64,000 nucleotides of DNA from Mycobacterium sp. URHB0044 (GTDB lineage: Bacteria > Actinomycetota > Actinomycetes > Mycobacteriales > Mycobacteriaceae): positions 62,001-126,000 of the forward strand of contig NZ_JIAW01000010.1 in the NCBI RefSeq assembly GCF_000620625.1. The letters run 5' to 3'. This document shows positions 37,212 through 46,105 of this stretch, piece after piece. Within the stretch, counting starts at the first letter, position 1, and every line of letters starts with the position of its first letter. The notes under the pieces were generated by a model. The model had not been told where the DNA came from. It searched no databases and saw only the letters and a program-made list of their open reading frames with translations. The position numbers and the translations under genes were made by a program.

Positions 37212-37667
37212 TCAGTCGTCGTCGATCGTCGGGTCGATGACGGAGGGTTCGACGCCGAGGTAGGTGGCCACCTGAGCCACCAGCACCTCGTGCAGCAGGT
37301 CGGCGAGTTCGGCGGTGTCCTTCGCCCGCCGTTCGATCGGCTTGCGGAACAATACGATTCGTGCGCGTGTGGCATTGCCCCGCACATCCACCCCGGCAGG
37401 GATCAGCCGTGCCAACGCGATCGGCCCGTCGGCGATCACCTCGGGCGGCCACTGCACGCTGTCGGGGTCCTTCGGAGAAATCCTCGGGATTTCGTCGACC
37501 GCGACGTCCAATGTCGAGACGCGGTCCTGCCAACGCCGTTCGATCGGTTCGTAGGCCTCCAGCACCGCCATGTCGAAGCGCTCGGCTCGGCTGCGCCAAC
37601 CTGGCACGGTCGGCGGCAGCAGCGGGCCGCGCATGTCCCGGCCACGGCGTGATCGTGGGTCGGCCAT
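37212..37667 (-). CDS. Zincin-like metallopeptidase-family protein with degenerate HExxH (Rv3259-like)
   Basis: A 151-residue protein of the PF06262 zincin-like family, recognisable from MRGPLLPPTVPGWRSRAERFDMAVLEAYEPIERRW and ARIVLFRKPIERRA. In active members the next helix is HExxHHxG; here it is LLHEVLVAQVATYLG, so the first His-Glu is kept but the second zinc ligand is lost. It is probably not a peptidase. I recall the M. tuberculosis protein having the same change, so this would be a lineage trait rather than local damage. It converges on whiB2. Confidence 0.8.
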   Translation of the reverse strand: MADPRSRRGRDMRGPLLPPTVPGWRSRAERFDMAVLEAYEPIERRWQDRVSTLDVAVDEIPRISPKDPDSVQWPPEVIADGPIALARLIPAGVDVRGNATRARIVLFRKPIERRAKDTAELADLLHEVLVAQVATYLGVEPSVIDPTIDDD

Positions 37668-37754
37668 GGGCAGATCGTAACGGTTGGAGATCGGCCACTA
37701 CCCGGCTGCGCGTGTCGTCCGCTCGTGACGTCGCCGCGCGATAGCCTCGCTTGC

Positions 37755-38174
37755 GTGAACGTTCCCCGTCGCTGCTGCAGGCCCGGGTGCCCGCACTATG
37801 GCGTGGCGACGCTGACCTTCGTCTACTCCGACTCCACGGCGGTCGTCGGTCCGCTGGCCACCGTCTCGGAACCGCACTCCTGGGATCTGTGTGTCCTGCA
37901 CGCCAGCCGGATCACGGCCCCGCGTGGTTGGGAGCTCGTACGGCACGCCGGGCCGCTGCCCACTCACAGCGATGACGACGACCTGGTGGCGTTGGCCGAC
38001 GCGGTCCGGGAGGGGCGCGACGGCGGTTCGCCGATGGGCGCCGTCACCGCCGGTTTCACCGACCCCTCGACGGGCGTCCACGGCGGTGCACTGTTGGCGC
38101 CCGCGGCGCCCCGCGCGGAGCAGAACGGTCGCCGGCGCGGGCACCTACGCGTTTTGCCGGACCCCGCCGAATAA
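37755..38174 (+). CDS. DUF3499-family protein (Rv3258c-like)
   Basis: A 139-residue actinobacterial protein of unknown function. The N-terminus VPRRCCRPGCPHYGVATLTFVYSDSTAVVGPL has three clustered Cys residues, and HSWDLCVLHASRITAPRGWE adds a fourth, which together could bind a metal ion. The GTG at 37755 fits the beginning of homology. It is 109 bases upstream of manB, in the order seen in M. tuberculosis. Confidence 0.83.
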   Translation: MNVPRRCCRPGCPHYGVATLTFVYSDSTAVVGPLATVSEPHSWDLCVLHASRITAPRGWELVRHAGPLPTHSDDDDLVALADAVREGRDGGSPMGAVTAGFTDPSTGVHGGALLAPAAPRAEQNGRRRGHLRVLPDPAE

Positions 38175-38283
38175 CATCCACAGTCGATTCGAACCACGCC
38201 GGGTGTGACCGTCGGCACCAGGATTGGCGAGCCGATAGGCTGGCGCCAGGAGCTTTTCCTGCTAGGGGATTCCAAGGAGATCT

Positions 38284-39681
38284 ATGTCTCGGCCCGCTGC
38301 GGCTGTCAACCGCGTCATCAAGGCTTATGACGTGCGAGGTCTGGTCGGCGAGGAGATCGACGAGGCGTTCGTCTCCGACGTAGGTGGCGCGTTCGCGCGG
38401 TTGGTGCGCGACGAGACGTCGCCCGGTGCCGACCAGGTGGTCATCGGATACGACATGCGGTCCAGCTCGCCGACGCTTGCCGACGCGTTCGCCGAGGGCG
38501 TGGTGGCCCAGGGCCTGGACGTCACCCGGATCGGCCTGGCCTCCACCGATCAGCTGTACTTCGCGTCCGGTTTGTTGGACTGCCCCGGCGCCATGTTTAC
38601 CGCCAGCCACAACCCCGCCGCCTACAACGGCATCAAGCTGTGTCGGGCAGGCGCCAAGCCGGTGGGCAAGGAAAGCGGACTCGTCACGATCAGTGGCGAG
38701 GTGATCGACGGGGTGCCTGAGTACGACGGGCCCGCCGGCGTGATCCGCGATCGCGACGTGCTCGACGATTACGGCCAGTTCCTGCGATCGCTGGTCGACG
38801 TCTCCGTCGGCCGCCCACTGCGGGTCGCCGTCGACGCGGGCAACGGAATGGGCGGTCACACCACACCCGCCGTGTTGGGCCCCATCGCGGCCATCACGCT
38901 TTTGCCGCTGTACTTCGAACTCGACGGTACGTTCCCGAATCACGAGGCGAACCCGCTGGATCCGGCCAACCTCGTCGACCTGCAGGCGCACGTCCTCGAA
39001 ACCGGGGCGGACATCGGCCTGGCCTTCGACGGGGATGCCGACCGCTGCTTCGTCGTCGACGAACTCGGGCGCCCCGTCTCGCCGTCGGCGGTCACCGCAC
39101 TGGTCGCCGCTCGCGAGCTCGGCCGTGAAATCGGAGCGACCGTGATCCACAACCTGATCACCTCGCGGGCGGTGCCGGAGCTGATCGTCGAACGGGGCGG
39201 CACCGCGGTGCGGGCGCGCGTCGGCCACTCCTACATCAAGGCGCTGATGGCCGAGACGGGTGCGATCTTCGGTGGCGAGCACTCCGCGCACTATTACTTC
39301 CGTGACTTCTGGGGTGCCGACTCCGGCATGCTGGCCGCGCTGCACGTGCTGTCCGCCCTCGGTGAGCAGGATCGGCCGCTGTCGGAAGTGATGGCCGACT
39401 ACCAGCGCTACGAGGCGTCGGGCGAGATCAACTTCACCGTTGCCGATGCGCCGGCATGCGTCGAGGCGGTGCTGAAGTCGTACAGCAGTCGCATCCACTC
39501 CATCGACCACCTCGACGGCGTGACCGTCGACCTGGGTGACGGCACTTGGTTCAATCTGCGGACCTCCAACACCGAGCCGCTGCTGCGGTTGAACGTCGAG
39601 GCCCGCAGCACCGATGACGTCAAGCAGATCGTCGAGCACGTCGGGGAACTGATTGCCGCTCAAACCGGGACGGCCACGTGA
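38284..39681 (+). CDS. manB: Phosphomannomutase ManB (PmmA)
   Basis: A 465-residue alpha-phosphohexomutase interconverting mannose-6-phosphate and mannose-1-phosphate. The phosphoserine loop is FTASHNPAAYNGIKL, the metal loop is AFDGDADRCF, the sugar loop is GGEHSAHYYF, and the phosphate-binding end is RTSNTEPLLRLNVEA. AAGGAGA precedes the ATG. It supplies substrate to the GDP-mannose enzyme at 32510. Confidence 0.94.
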   Translation: MSRPAAAVNRVIKAYDVRGLVGEEIDEAFVSDVGGAFARLVRDETSPGADQVVIGYDMRSSSPTLADAFAEGVVAQGLDVTRIGLASTDQLYFASGLLDCPGAMFTASHNPAAYNGIKLCRAGAKPVGKESGLVTISGEVIDGVPEYDGPAGVIRDRDVLDDYGQFLRSLVDVSVGRPLRVAVDAGNGMGGHTTPAVLGPIAAITLLPLYFELDGTFPNHEANPLDPANLVDLQAHVLETGADIGLAFDGDADRCFVVDELGRPVSPSAVTALVAARELGREIGATVIHNLITSRAVPELIVERGGTAVRARVGHSYIKALMAETGAIFGGEHSAHYYFRDFWGADSGMLAALHVLSALGEQDRPLSEVMADYQRYEASGEINFTVADAPACVEAVLKSYSSRIHSIDHLDGVTVDLGDGTWFNLRTSNTEPLLRLNVEARSTDDVKQIVEHVGELIAAQTGTAT

Positions 39682-40760
39682 GCGCAGATCCCCGTGCACG
39701 GGCAGCGGCAATCGATCTCGACGACGCGGAGGGGCTGATCGCCGCCGACCGCGAGGGTCTGTTGCGCGCCGCGTCGATGGCGGGCGCACAGGTTCGATCG
39801 ACGGCCGCGGCGCTGGACGAGGGCGCGCTCGATCCGCTGCGGTCCGACATGCCGCCGCGCACCGTGATCTGGGTGGCCAGCCGTGGGCCTGCCGAGACGG
39901 CTGGACTGGTCCTTGCTGCCGCTCTCGGTGGCTCGACGGCGGCACCGATCGTCGTCGCACCGGAAGTGCCGGCCTGGGTGGGCGCGCTGGACGTCTTGGT
40001 GGTTGCGGGTGACGATGCGCTCGATCCGGTGCTGGTGTCGGCCGCCGCGACCGGCGTCCGGCGGGGCGCGCGCGTGATCGTCGTGGCGCCCGACGAGGGC
40101 CCTCTGCAGGATGTGACCGCAGGCCGCGCGGTGGTGCTTGCGCCGCGACTACAGGTCCCGGACGGCTTCGCCTTCGTCCGATACTTCGCGGCCGGGTTGG
40201 CCACCCTGCGCGTCGTGGATCCGGGGATGCAGGTCGACATCGCCGCGCTGGCAGACGAACTCGACGCCGAGGCGCTTGGCAACAGCGCAGGACGTGAGCT
40301 GTTCACCAATCCCGCCAAGACGCTCGCCGACCGCATGTGCGGGCGTGACGTCGTGGTGGCCGGTGACAACGCGGCCACCCTGGCACTGGCCCGACACGCC
40401 GGCGCGGTGCTGTTGCGAGTCGGCCACCAACCCGTTGCGGCCGTTGGACTCGCCGACCTCGCCGTGGCGCTGCGCGGCGGAATCGCGAGTGGCGCAGATG
40501 ATTACGAGACGTCGCTGTACCACGACGAGGAACTCGACGGGCCACTTCCGACGCGGCTACGCGCACTCGTGCTGGCGGTCGACGACGAGCGGTCCGCGAT
40601 CGCGGCGAAGGTCTCGGGATACGAGGGCATCGTCGTCGTCAGCGCGGAGGACGTTCCGGACGTCCCCACGCCGACGGGCCGTCGCCTCGAGCAACAGCTG
40701 GCGACGTTGGCGCTGCGCTTGGAGATGGCAGCGGTTTACCTGCGACTGGTTCGAGGTTAG
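39678..40760 (+). CDS. SIS / phosphoglucose-mannose isomerase C-terminal-like protein (Rv3256c-like)
   Basis: A 360-residue protein between manB and manA. The first half has a weak SIS-like fold (IWVASRGPAETAGLVLAAALGG), and the second half resembles the C-terminal domain of bifunctional phosphoglucose/phosphomannose isomerases (DYETSLYHDEELDGPLPTRLRALVLAVDDE). Catalytic residues of a true isomerase cannot be pointed out, so activity is uncertain. The GTG at 39678 overlaps the manB stop. The conserved position points to mannose metabolism. Confidence 0.78.
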   Translation: MSADPRARAAAIDLDDAEGLIAADREGLLRAASMAGAQVRSTAAALDEGALDPLRSDMPPRTVIWVASRGPAETAGLVLAAALGGSTAAPIVVAPEVPAWVGALDVLVVAGDDALDPVLVSAAATGVRRGARVIVVAPDEGPLQDVTAGRAVVLAPRLQVPDGFAFVRYFAAGLATLRVVDPGMQVDIAALADELDAEALGNSAGRELFTNPAKTLADRMCGRDVVVAGDNAATLALARHAGAVLLRVGHQPVAAVGLADLAVALRGGIASGADDYETSLYHDEELDGPLPTRLRALVLAVDDERSAIAAKVSGYEGIVVVSAEDVPDVPTPTGRRLEQQLATLALRLEMAAVYLRLVRG

Positions 40761-40765
40761 GAATA

Positions 40766-41989
40766 GTGGACCTGCTACGTGGCGCGGTGCGGACCTATGC
40801 ATGGGGTTCGCGCACTGCGCTCGCTGAATTCACTGGACGGCCAAGTCCGACAGCGCATCCCGAAGCGGAGCTCTGGCTGGGCGCCCACCCGGGGGACCCT
40901 GCACAGCTGGAGACCGAACGTGGTGAGCAATCGCTGCTCGAGGTCATCAAGTCCGACCCCGAAGGGCAGTTGGGTTCGGCCACCAGGTCGCGCTTCGGCG
41001 ACGCCTTGCCGTTCCTGGCCAAGGTGCTGGCCGCCGACGAACCGCTCTCGCTGCAGGCGCATCCGAGCGCAGAGCAGGCCGTGGAGGGCTTCGCCCGGGA
41101 GGACCGCCTGGACATCCCGGTGACGGCGCCGACCCGCAATTACCGCGACCGCAGTCACAAGCCCGAACTCATCGTGGCGCTGAGCCAGTTCGAGGCGCTC
41201 GCAGGTTTCCGCCCCGTCGCGCGCAGCGTCGAGCTGATGCGAGCGCTGGCGGTATCCGACCTCGACCCGTTCATCGCCCTGCTGTCCGGTTCCGAAGCCG
41301 ACGGACTGCGCGCACTCTTCACGACGTGGATCACTGCGCCGCAACCCGATCTGGACGTCTTGGTGACCGGTGTGCTCGACGGTGCCGTGAACTATCTCCG
41401 TTCGGGGGAAACGACATTCACCGCAGAAGCCAAGACGGTGCTCGAACTGGGTGAACGCTATCCCGGCGACGCGGGCGTGCTGTGCTCCTTGTTGCTCAAC
41501 CGCATCAGCCTGGCTCCCGGCGAGGGCATCTACCTGCCCGCCGGCAACCTGCACGCGTACCTGCACGGGGTGGGTTTCGAAGTGATGGCCAACTCCGACA
41601 ACGTGTTGCGGGGCGGTTTGACTCCCAAGCACGTCGACGTTCCCGAGCTGTTGCGGGTGTTGGACTTCACCCCGACCGATGAGTCGGCGCTGCGCCCCGC
41701 GGTGGTCGGTGACGGCATGGAGCTCGTCTACGCCACGCCTGCACCAGAATTCGCGGTATCGGTGCTGCGACTTGACCGCGACGCACTGGGCCACGAGGTC
41801 GACGCTCCCGCACACCACGACGGGCCGCAGATCCTGCTGTGTACCGAGGGCGCCGTGACGGTGCACGCCAAGACCAACGTGCTGAGGCTGGAAAAGGGCG
41901 CGGCCGCCTGGGTGGCGGCTGACGACGGGCCCATCCGGCTCTTCGCCGAAGAGCCGACGAAGTTGTTCCGGGCGACGGTAGGACTCTAG
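40766..41989 (+). CDS. manA: Mannose-6-phosphate isomerase ManA
   Basis: A 407-residue type I phosphomannose isomerase (zinc cupin) that links fructose-6-phosphate and mannose-6-phosphate. Visible motifs are YAWGSRTALAEF, LPFLAKVLAADEPLSLQAHPS, YRDRSHKPELIVAL with zinc-binding residues, and GEGIYLPAGNLHAYLHGVGFEVMANSDNVLRGGLTPKHVD. GTG start at 40766, five bases after the preceding stop. In M. tuberculosis the next gene is Rv3254; here the second island is inserted after manA. Confidence 0.93.
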   Translation: MDLLRGAVRTYAWGSRTALAEFTGRPSPTAHPEAELWLGAHPGDPAQLETERGEQSLLEVIKSDPEGQLGSATRSRFGDALPFLAKVLAADEPLSLQAHPSAEQAVEGFAREDRLDIPVTAPTRNYRDRSHKPELIVALSQFEALAGFRPVARSVELMRALAVSDLDPFIALLSGSEADGLRALFTTWITAPQPDLDVLVTGVLDGAVNYLRSGETTFTAEAKTVLELGERYPGDAGVLCSLLLNRISLAPGEGIYLPAGNLHAYLHGVGFEVMANSDNVLRGGLTPKHVDVPELLRVLDFTPTDESALRPAVVGDGMELVYATPAPEFAVSVLRLDRDALGHEVDAPAHHDGPQILLCTEGAVTVHAKTNVLRLEKGAAAWVAADDGPIRLFAEEPTKLFRATVGL

Positions 41990-42039
41990 GACTCCGCGCG
42001 GCCGGCCACCGGCTGGTCCTCCGGCGGTGCCGGGGGAGG

Positions 42040-42063
42040 TGAATTCAAGATCTCTTGAATTCA
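42040..42063. promoter_or_regulatory. 24-bp palindrome (11-bp perfect arms) between manA and the ABC exporter
   Basis: TGAATTCAAGA and TCTTGAATTCA face each other across two bases. The low GC of the arms, the two-base centre and the absence of a T run make a transcription terminator unlikely. A dimeric regulator site is more plausible. It lies about 70 bp upstream of the -35 at 42131. Confidence 0.5.
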
Positions 42064-42130
42064 TCCATGTGCGTGCCGTAGAGACCAAACGATGGATCCG
42101 TATCGCTGCTTCCTTGCTGGCAACCGGCAG

Positions 42131-42174
42131 TTGACGCTGTTAACTATATACCGTATAGTGACTGCCATCACAGT
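42131..42174 (+). promoter_or_regulatory. Promoter/operator A for the ABC exporter
   Basis: TTGACG (42131-42136), a 17-base spacer and TATAGT (42154-42159) form a near-consensus sigma-70/SigA promoter, unusually strong for mycobacteria. The inverted repeat ACTATA-n5-TATAGT (42143-42159) covers the -10 and part of the spacer, where a repressor would block polymerase. The whole 44-bp element is repeated at 44858 with 39 of 44 bases identical, including ten bases after the -10 (CCATCACAGT region). Confidence 0.75.
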
Positions 42175-42260
42175 CCTATGATCGGGGCGAAAATTAGCTA
42201 CTCACATGTTTTGTCGGACTTCCCGTGCGCGGATGGATCGCTCGATGAGGGGTGCGCTCG

Positions 42261-44144
42261 ATGACTAGCAGCATCAGGCTGGAACACGGGATGATCGTCC
42301 GCATCGGCGACTGTGCGGACACCGGCGTGGTTACCGAACGCACCAAGCCTCGTTCCCGTCACCGCCGGTCCCTGCACGTTCATGACGTCAGCCTCACGGT
42401 CGAACAACGGCTCGCGTTGTTGAACAACATCTCCTTTTCGGCGCGGCCGGGAACCCTCACGGCGATCATCGGCCCGTCGGGCGCGGGCAAGTCGACGTTG
42501 GCGAAGCTCATCGGCGGTACCTCCCAGCCGACGATCGGCGCCGTGACGCTCGATGGGCACGACGTGCACGAGCAGTTCGGCGCGTTGCGGGCTCGCATCG
42601 GCATGGTGCCGCAAGACGACGTGGTCCACCGTCAACTCACCGTCGAGCAAGCGCTGAGCTACGCCGCGGAGTGGCGATTGACGCCCGACAACACCAGGGC
42701 GGACCGGCGCCGTGCGGTGGCCCGGGCGCTCGACGAACTGGACCTGACCGAGCACGCCGGCACACGCATCGACAACCTCTCGGGCGGGCAGCGCAAACGC
42801 GCCTCCGTCGCAATGGAATTGCTCACCGGCGCGTCACTGCTGATCCTCGACGAACCCACGACCGGTTTGGATCCGGCACTCGACCGTCAGGTCATGACGA
42901 TGCTTCGGCAGCTCGCCGATGCGGGCCGAGTCGTCCTCGTGGTGACACATTCGCTGACCTATCTGAACGTGTGCGACCAAGTGTTGTTGTTGGCCCCCGG
43001 GGGCAAGACCGCGTTCTGCGGTCCACCGGACGAACTCTTCCGGGCGATGGGCACCACGGATTGGGCCGACATATTCACTCAGGTCAGTGCGGATGCCGAC
43101 ATGGCAACAACTTCGGGGACGGTCGCGGCTCTCTCCCTGGCCTGTCCGCCGCCGGCCGCCGGGTCACCTCCGGTGCGGCAACCGCAGACGGGGCTGCTGC
43201 GGCAGCTGTCGACGGTGGCGCGCAGGCAAGTCCGCCTGATCGTGGCGGATCGCGGCTACCTTGCCTTCTTGGCGCTGCTGCCGTTCGTCCTGGGTGCGTT
43301 GACGCTCTTGGTTCCCGGCAACGCCGGACTGGGCGTGGCGGATCCGCACGGCCGCGTGCCCGACGAACCGGCGCAAATCCTGATGTTGCTCAATACCGGT
43401 GCCGTCTTCATGGGTGTTGCCCTGACGATCCGCGACTTGATCGGTGAACGCGCGATATTTCGCCGCGAGCAATCGGTCGGCCTTTCGGCGTGTGCCTATC
43501 TCGGCGCAAAGATTGCCGTCTTCAGTGTCGCTGCCGCCGTCCAGGCGGCGATCCTCACCGCCATCTCAGTATTGGGAAAGGGAGGGCCTACGCAGGGTGC
43601 GGTAGTGGCTGGAAACGCCGTCCTGGAGCTGTATCTGACGCTGGCCGCCACCGCAATCGTCGCGGCGATTCTGGGTCTGGCATTGTCGTCATTGGCCAGA
43701 TCCACCGAGCAGGTCTTGCCGATGCTGGTCGTATCGATCATGGCTTCGATGGTGTTCTCCGGCGGGTTGATTCCGGTGAGTGGCCGTGTCGTCCTCGACC
43801 AGCTGTCCTGGCTGATGCCTGCGCGTTGGGGATTCGCGGCGACCGCGGCCACGGCTGATCTTCGTCGTATCGCCCCCTTGGTGCCCGATGAGGCACTGTG
43901 GTCGCACTCCGCACTCTGGTGGGTCTTCGACATCGCCGTGCTCGGCGCGCTCGGAGTGCTCCTCGCCTGCTTCGTGCGCTGGCGGCTGCGCCTTGGCGCA
44001 CAGTGTCCGGCGGTCCGCACGAGTCCTCGACGACGTAGTCACACCGGCGGGCTCGAAACGGGGGATGAGTTGACCAGCAACGGGATTCACCAGCGCGTCA
44101 GTCACGGGCCGGCGGAGCATGTTCAGACGTCGGCGGTTGGCTGA
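42261..44144 (+). CDS. ABCG-like exporter: ATPase fused to ABC-2 membrane domain
   Basis: A 627-residue half-transporter. The ATPase domain (about residues 35-255) has Walker A GPSGAGKST, signature LSGGQRKRASVAMELL and Walker B LLILDEPTTGLD. The membrane domain (about 325-590) has six predicted helices and the end pattern typical of ABCG/Rv1747-type transporters. Unlike Rv1747 there is no N-terminal FHA domain, only a short extension. It likely works as a homodimer exporting a hydrophobic compound. The ATG at 42261 has GAGGGG upstream; GTG 42252 is an alternative. It is preceded by promoter/operator A and its end overlaps the convergent tetR by 47 bases. Confidence 0.87.
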   Translation: MTSSIRLEHGMIVRIGDCADTGVVTERTKPRSRHRRSLHVHDVSLTVEQRLALLNNISFSARPGTLTAIIGPSGAGKSTLAKLIGGTSQPTIGAVTLDGHDVHEQFGALRARIGMVPQDDVVHRQLTVEQALSYAAEWRLTPDNTRADRRRAVARALDELDLTEHAGTRIDNLSGGQRKRASVAMELLTGASLLILDEPTTGLDPALDRQVMTMLRQLADAGRVVLVVTHSLTYLNVCDQVLLLAPGGKTAFCGPPDELFRAMGTTDWADIFTQVSADADMATTSGTVAALSLACPPPAAGSPPVRQPQTGLLRQLSTVARRQVRLIVADRGYLAFLALLPFVLGALTLLVPGNAGLGVADPHGRVPDEPAQILMLLNTGAVFMGVALTIRDLIGERAIFRREQSVGLSACAYLGAKIAVFSVAAAVQAAILTAISVLGKGGPTQGAVVAGNAVLELYLTLAATAIVAAILGLALSSLARSTEQVLPMLVVSIMASMVFSGGLIPVSGRVVLDQLSWLMPARWGFAATAATADLRRIAPLVPDEALWSHSALWWVFDIAVLGALGVLLACFVRWRLRLGAQCPAVRTSPRRRSHTGGLETGDELTSNGIHQRVSHGPAEHVQTSAVG

Positions 44145-44769
44145 GTTCGGCGGCAAGGCCCGCGATCAGTCGATCGGCGCCGACGACGTACTGGTCCTCG
44201 TAGGACAGTTCGGCCAGCTCGTCGACGACGGTTGCCAATGCAGGAAACCTCTCTCGGTTGTGCTCGGACCGAAACAACGGCGATGTGCCCCGTACGGTTT
44301 CGCCACGCGGTTGGCCGTCCTCTCCGACGAAGAACGCCGGATTCACGTAGAAGATGATCGTCGTGAGCGCGCGGACGGCTCGGGATGGAGCGAAGCCGGC
44401 GTCGAGCAGCACGCGCAGGATCGCGTTCATCCAACGCATCGCGGGGACGCTGTCCTGATTCTCGAAGAGAAACTGGGCGACTCCAGGCGCTCTGGTCAAC
44501 GTGCGTTGTTGGGCGACGATGAGCGCACGCAGTCGCGCCGTCCATTCGCCGCCTTTGTCGGCCTCGACGATTTCCTTGATGACCTCATCCGAAAGCGCCT
44601 CGTACAACGATCGGCGGTCGGGAAAGTAGCGGTACAGCGCGGTCGCCGACACGTCGAACTCGGCGGCGAGTTTCCGCATCGAAATCGGCGCCTGTCCGGC
44701 ACGAAGGAGCGCCAGCGCTACGCGAACGATTTCCGGCGCGCTCAGCACCAGATTCTCTCTCGACTCCAT
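44098..44769 (-). CDS. TetR-family repressor of island 2
   Basis: A 223-residue regulator. The N-terminal helix-turn-helix (about residues 26-62) reads ISMRKLAAEFDVSATALYRYFPDRRSLYEAL; the remainder is the all-helical ligand/dimer domain, with DEVIKEIVEADKGGEW leading into it. It is divergent from the carboxymuconolactone-decarboxylase operon and convergent with the ABC exporter. The two identical operator-like elements in front of exactly these two units make it the obvious candidate repressor. The ligand would be the compound exported or degraded; not known. Confidence 0.87.
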   Translation of the reverse strand: MESRENLVLSAPEIVRVALALLRAGQAPISMRKLAAEFDVSATALYRYFPDRRSLYEALSDEVIKEIVEADKGGEWTARLRALIVAQQRTLTRAPGVAQFLFENQDSVPAMRWMNAILRVLLDAGFAPSRAVRALTTIIFYVNPAFFVGEDGQPRGETVRGTSPLFRSEHNRERFPALATVVDELAELSYEDQYVVGADRLIAGLAAELSQPPTSEHAPPARD

Positions 44770-44857
44770 GTCCGGTCGGCTCCATACGTCATCGACGGCT
44801 TCGCCCCGCGTCCGACAAGGCGGTGCTTAGCGTAGCACCATCCCTGGTCAGAGGCGG

Positions 44858-44901
44858 TTGACGGTGTTAACTTTATATCGTATAGTTACCGCCATCACAG
44901 T
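44858..44901 (+). promoter_or_regulatory. Promoter/operator B for the redox/SDR operon
   Basis: TTGACG (44858-44863), a 17-base spacer, then TATAGT (44881-44886). The inverted repeat here is longer: GTTAACTTTA-n5-TATAGTTACC with 8 of 10 arm positions paired. It sits between tetR and the divergent operon, 53 bases before the first start codon. It is the second copy of the element at 42131. Confidence 0.75.
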
Positions 44902-44953
44902 GCACCTCATCGAGGTCGCACATCACAGGGTTCGGTTATCCGCAGGAGATTCA

Positions 44954-45469
44954 ATGACCCGCGTCAAGGATTTGGCAATCGGCCCGACGGAGCTCGACCG
45001 CGTCTGGGGCCGCCGCGACGACTACTACCAATTGTTCATGGCCGACTACCGCAAGGCGTTGGGCAACCTGGACCCGGTGCTCGTCGAGCTCTGTCGGGTG
45101 CGGGTGGCACAAATGGTGGAAAGCTCCTTCGACCTGAGCGTGCGTTATTCACCCGCCACCGATGCGGGTTTGCCCGAGGAAAAGGTCGCGGCATTGGCCG
45201 ACTATCCGACGTCGCCGCTGTTCACCGACCGCGAGCGGACGGCGTTGGAGTTCACCGAACAGTGGGTGATTCAGTCCAGCAGCATCACCGACGAGGACGT
45301 CGAGCGCCTACTGACTGCGCTCAGCCCCGAGGAGTTCGTCTACTTCTGCAAAGCCCTCAGCGTGGTGGACCAATTCGCCCGTGCGAACGCCATTTTCGCC
45401 ATCGAGCCCGCCGAAGTCGTCCCGCCGACGATGCCCGACTTCGCACTCGTCCAGACCGTAGCCGCATAG
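44954..45469 (+). CDS. Carboxymuconolactone decarboxylase-family protein (no CxxC)
   Basis: A 171-residue all-helical CMD/AhpD-like protein (LDPVLVELCRVRVAQMVESSFDLSVRY, LADYPTSPLFTDRERTALEFTEQWV). The CxxC of AhpD-type disulfide reductases is absent, with a single Cys at LC-RVR, so it is a CMD-like lactone/decarboxylase fold of unknown reaction. The ATG at 44954 has AGGAG nine bases upstream. The longer frame from 44858 would start inside promoter B and is rejected. It is followed 12 bases later by a CxxC-bearing paralogue. Confidence 0.78.
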   Translation: MTRVKDLAIGPTELDRVWGRRDDYYQLFMADYRKALGNLDPVLVELCRVRVAQMVESSFDLSVRYSPATDAGLPEEKVAALADYPTSPLFTDRERTALEFTEQWVIQSSSITDEDVERLLTALSPEEFVYFCKALSVVDQFARANAIFAIEPAEVVPPTMPDFALVQTVAA

Positions 45470-45481
45470 AAAGGCGGATCG

Positions 45482-46105
45482 ATGTCAACGACTCCACGCA
45501 TCCCGGCCGAACTCCTCGAAGGCTTCTTCATGCAGGGCGAGGATGACGGCAGCCCCGCCGCGGCCATCGCGATTCCGGTCGAACTCAGTCGGCTGGCCGG
45601 CATTCCCATTCAGACGAAGCGGTCCTTCCGGCTCAATCCCGTTCTGCACGAGTTGATTCGGCTCTACAACGCGAAGTATCAGGACTGCCAGTACTGCCAG
45701 AATGCACGCCAGACCATCGCGGTGCAGAACGGCCTCGAGGAAGACATGGTCGATGCGCTCGGGCACTTCGAGGAGAGCAACCTGGCCGGCGACGTCAAGG
45801 CGGCGTTGCGGATCACCTCTGCGCTGGCCACGAATCCGGGACTCTTCACCGACGAGCTGTGGGACGACGCGCTGACCTACTTCTCCGAGAAGGAACTCGT
45901 CGACATCGTGCTGCTCTCGATGCACACCACCGCGAGCAAGGCCACCATCACCCTCGGCCTGGACCCGGGCGAAGAAGCGAGTTCGCGCCAGTTCTATCCC
46001 ACCGAGGACGTCTACGGATACTCACCTGACCTGCAAGAGGCGGTCGAAGAGCTGCGCAGTCGTGGCTTTACGGTCGATGCGCCGTCCGAGGTTGCGGCAC
46101 CGTGA
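45482..46105 (+). CDS. AhpD-like carboxymuconolactone decarboxylase-family protein with CxxC
   Basis: A 207-residue CMD-fold protein with the redox motif CQYCQNARQTI, the AhpD pattern C-x-x-C followed by a conserved polar residue on the next helix. AhpD-type proteins shuttle electrons to peroxiredoxins or act as peroxidases. Its stop overlaps the thioredoxin start (GTGA), which strongly suggests that the thioredoxin is its reductant. The paired CMD protein just upstream may be its partner in a hetero-oligomer. Confidence 0.8.
   Translation: MSTTPRIPAELLEGFFMQGEDDGSPAAAIAIPVELSRLAGIPIQTKRSFRLNPVLHELIRLYNAKYQDCQYCQNARQTIAVQNGLEEDMVDALGHFEESNLAGDVKAALRITSALATNPGLFTDELWDDALTYFSEKELVDIVLLSMHTTASKATITLGLDPGEEASSRQFYPTEDVYGYSPDLQEAVEELRSRGFTVDAPSEVAAP

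Noticed and set aside
44858-44953. 32-residue upstream extension of the first CMD-like protein
   Set aside because: It would start in the -35 of promoter B; the ATG at 44954 has a proper AGGAG site.
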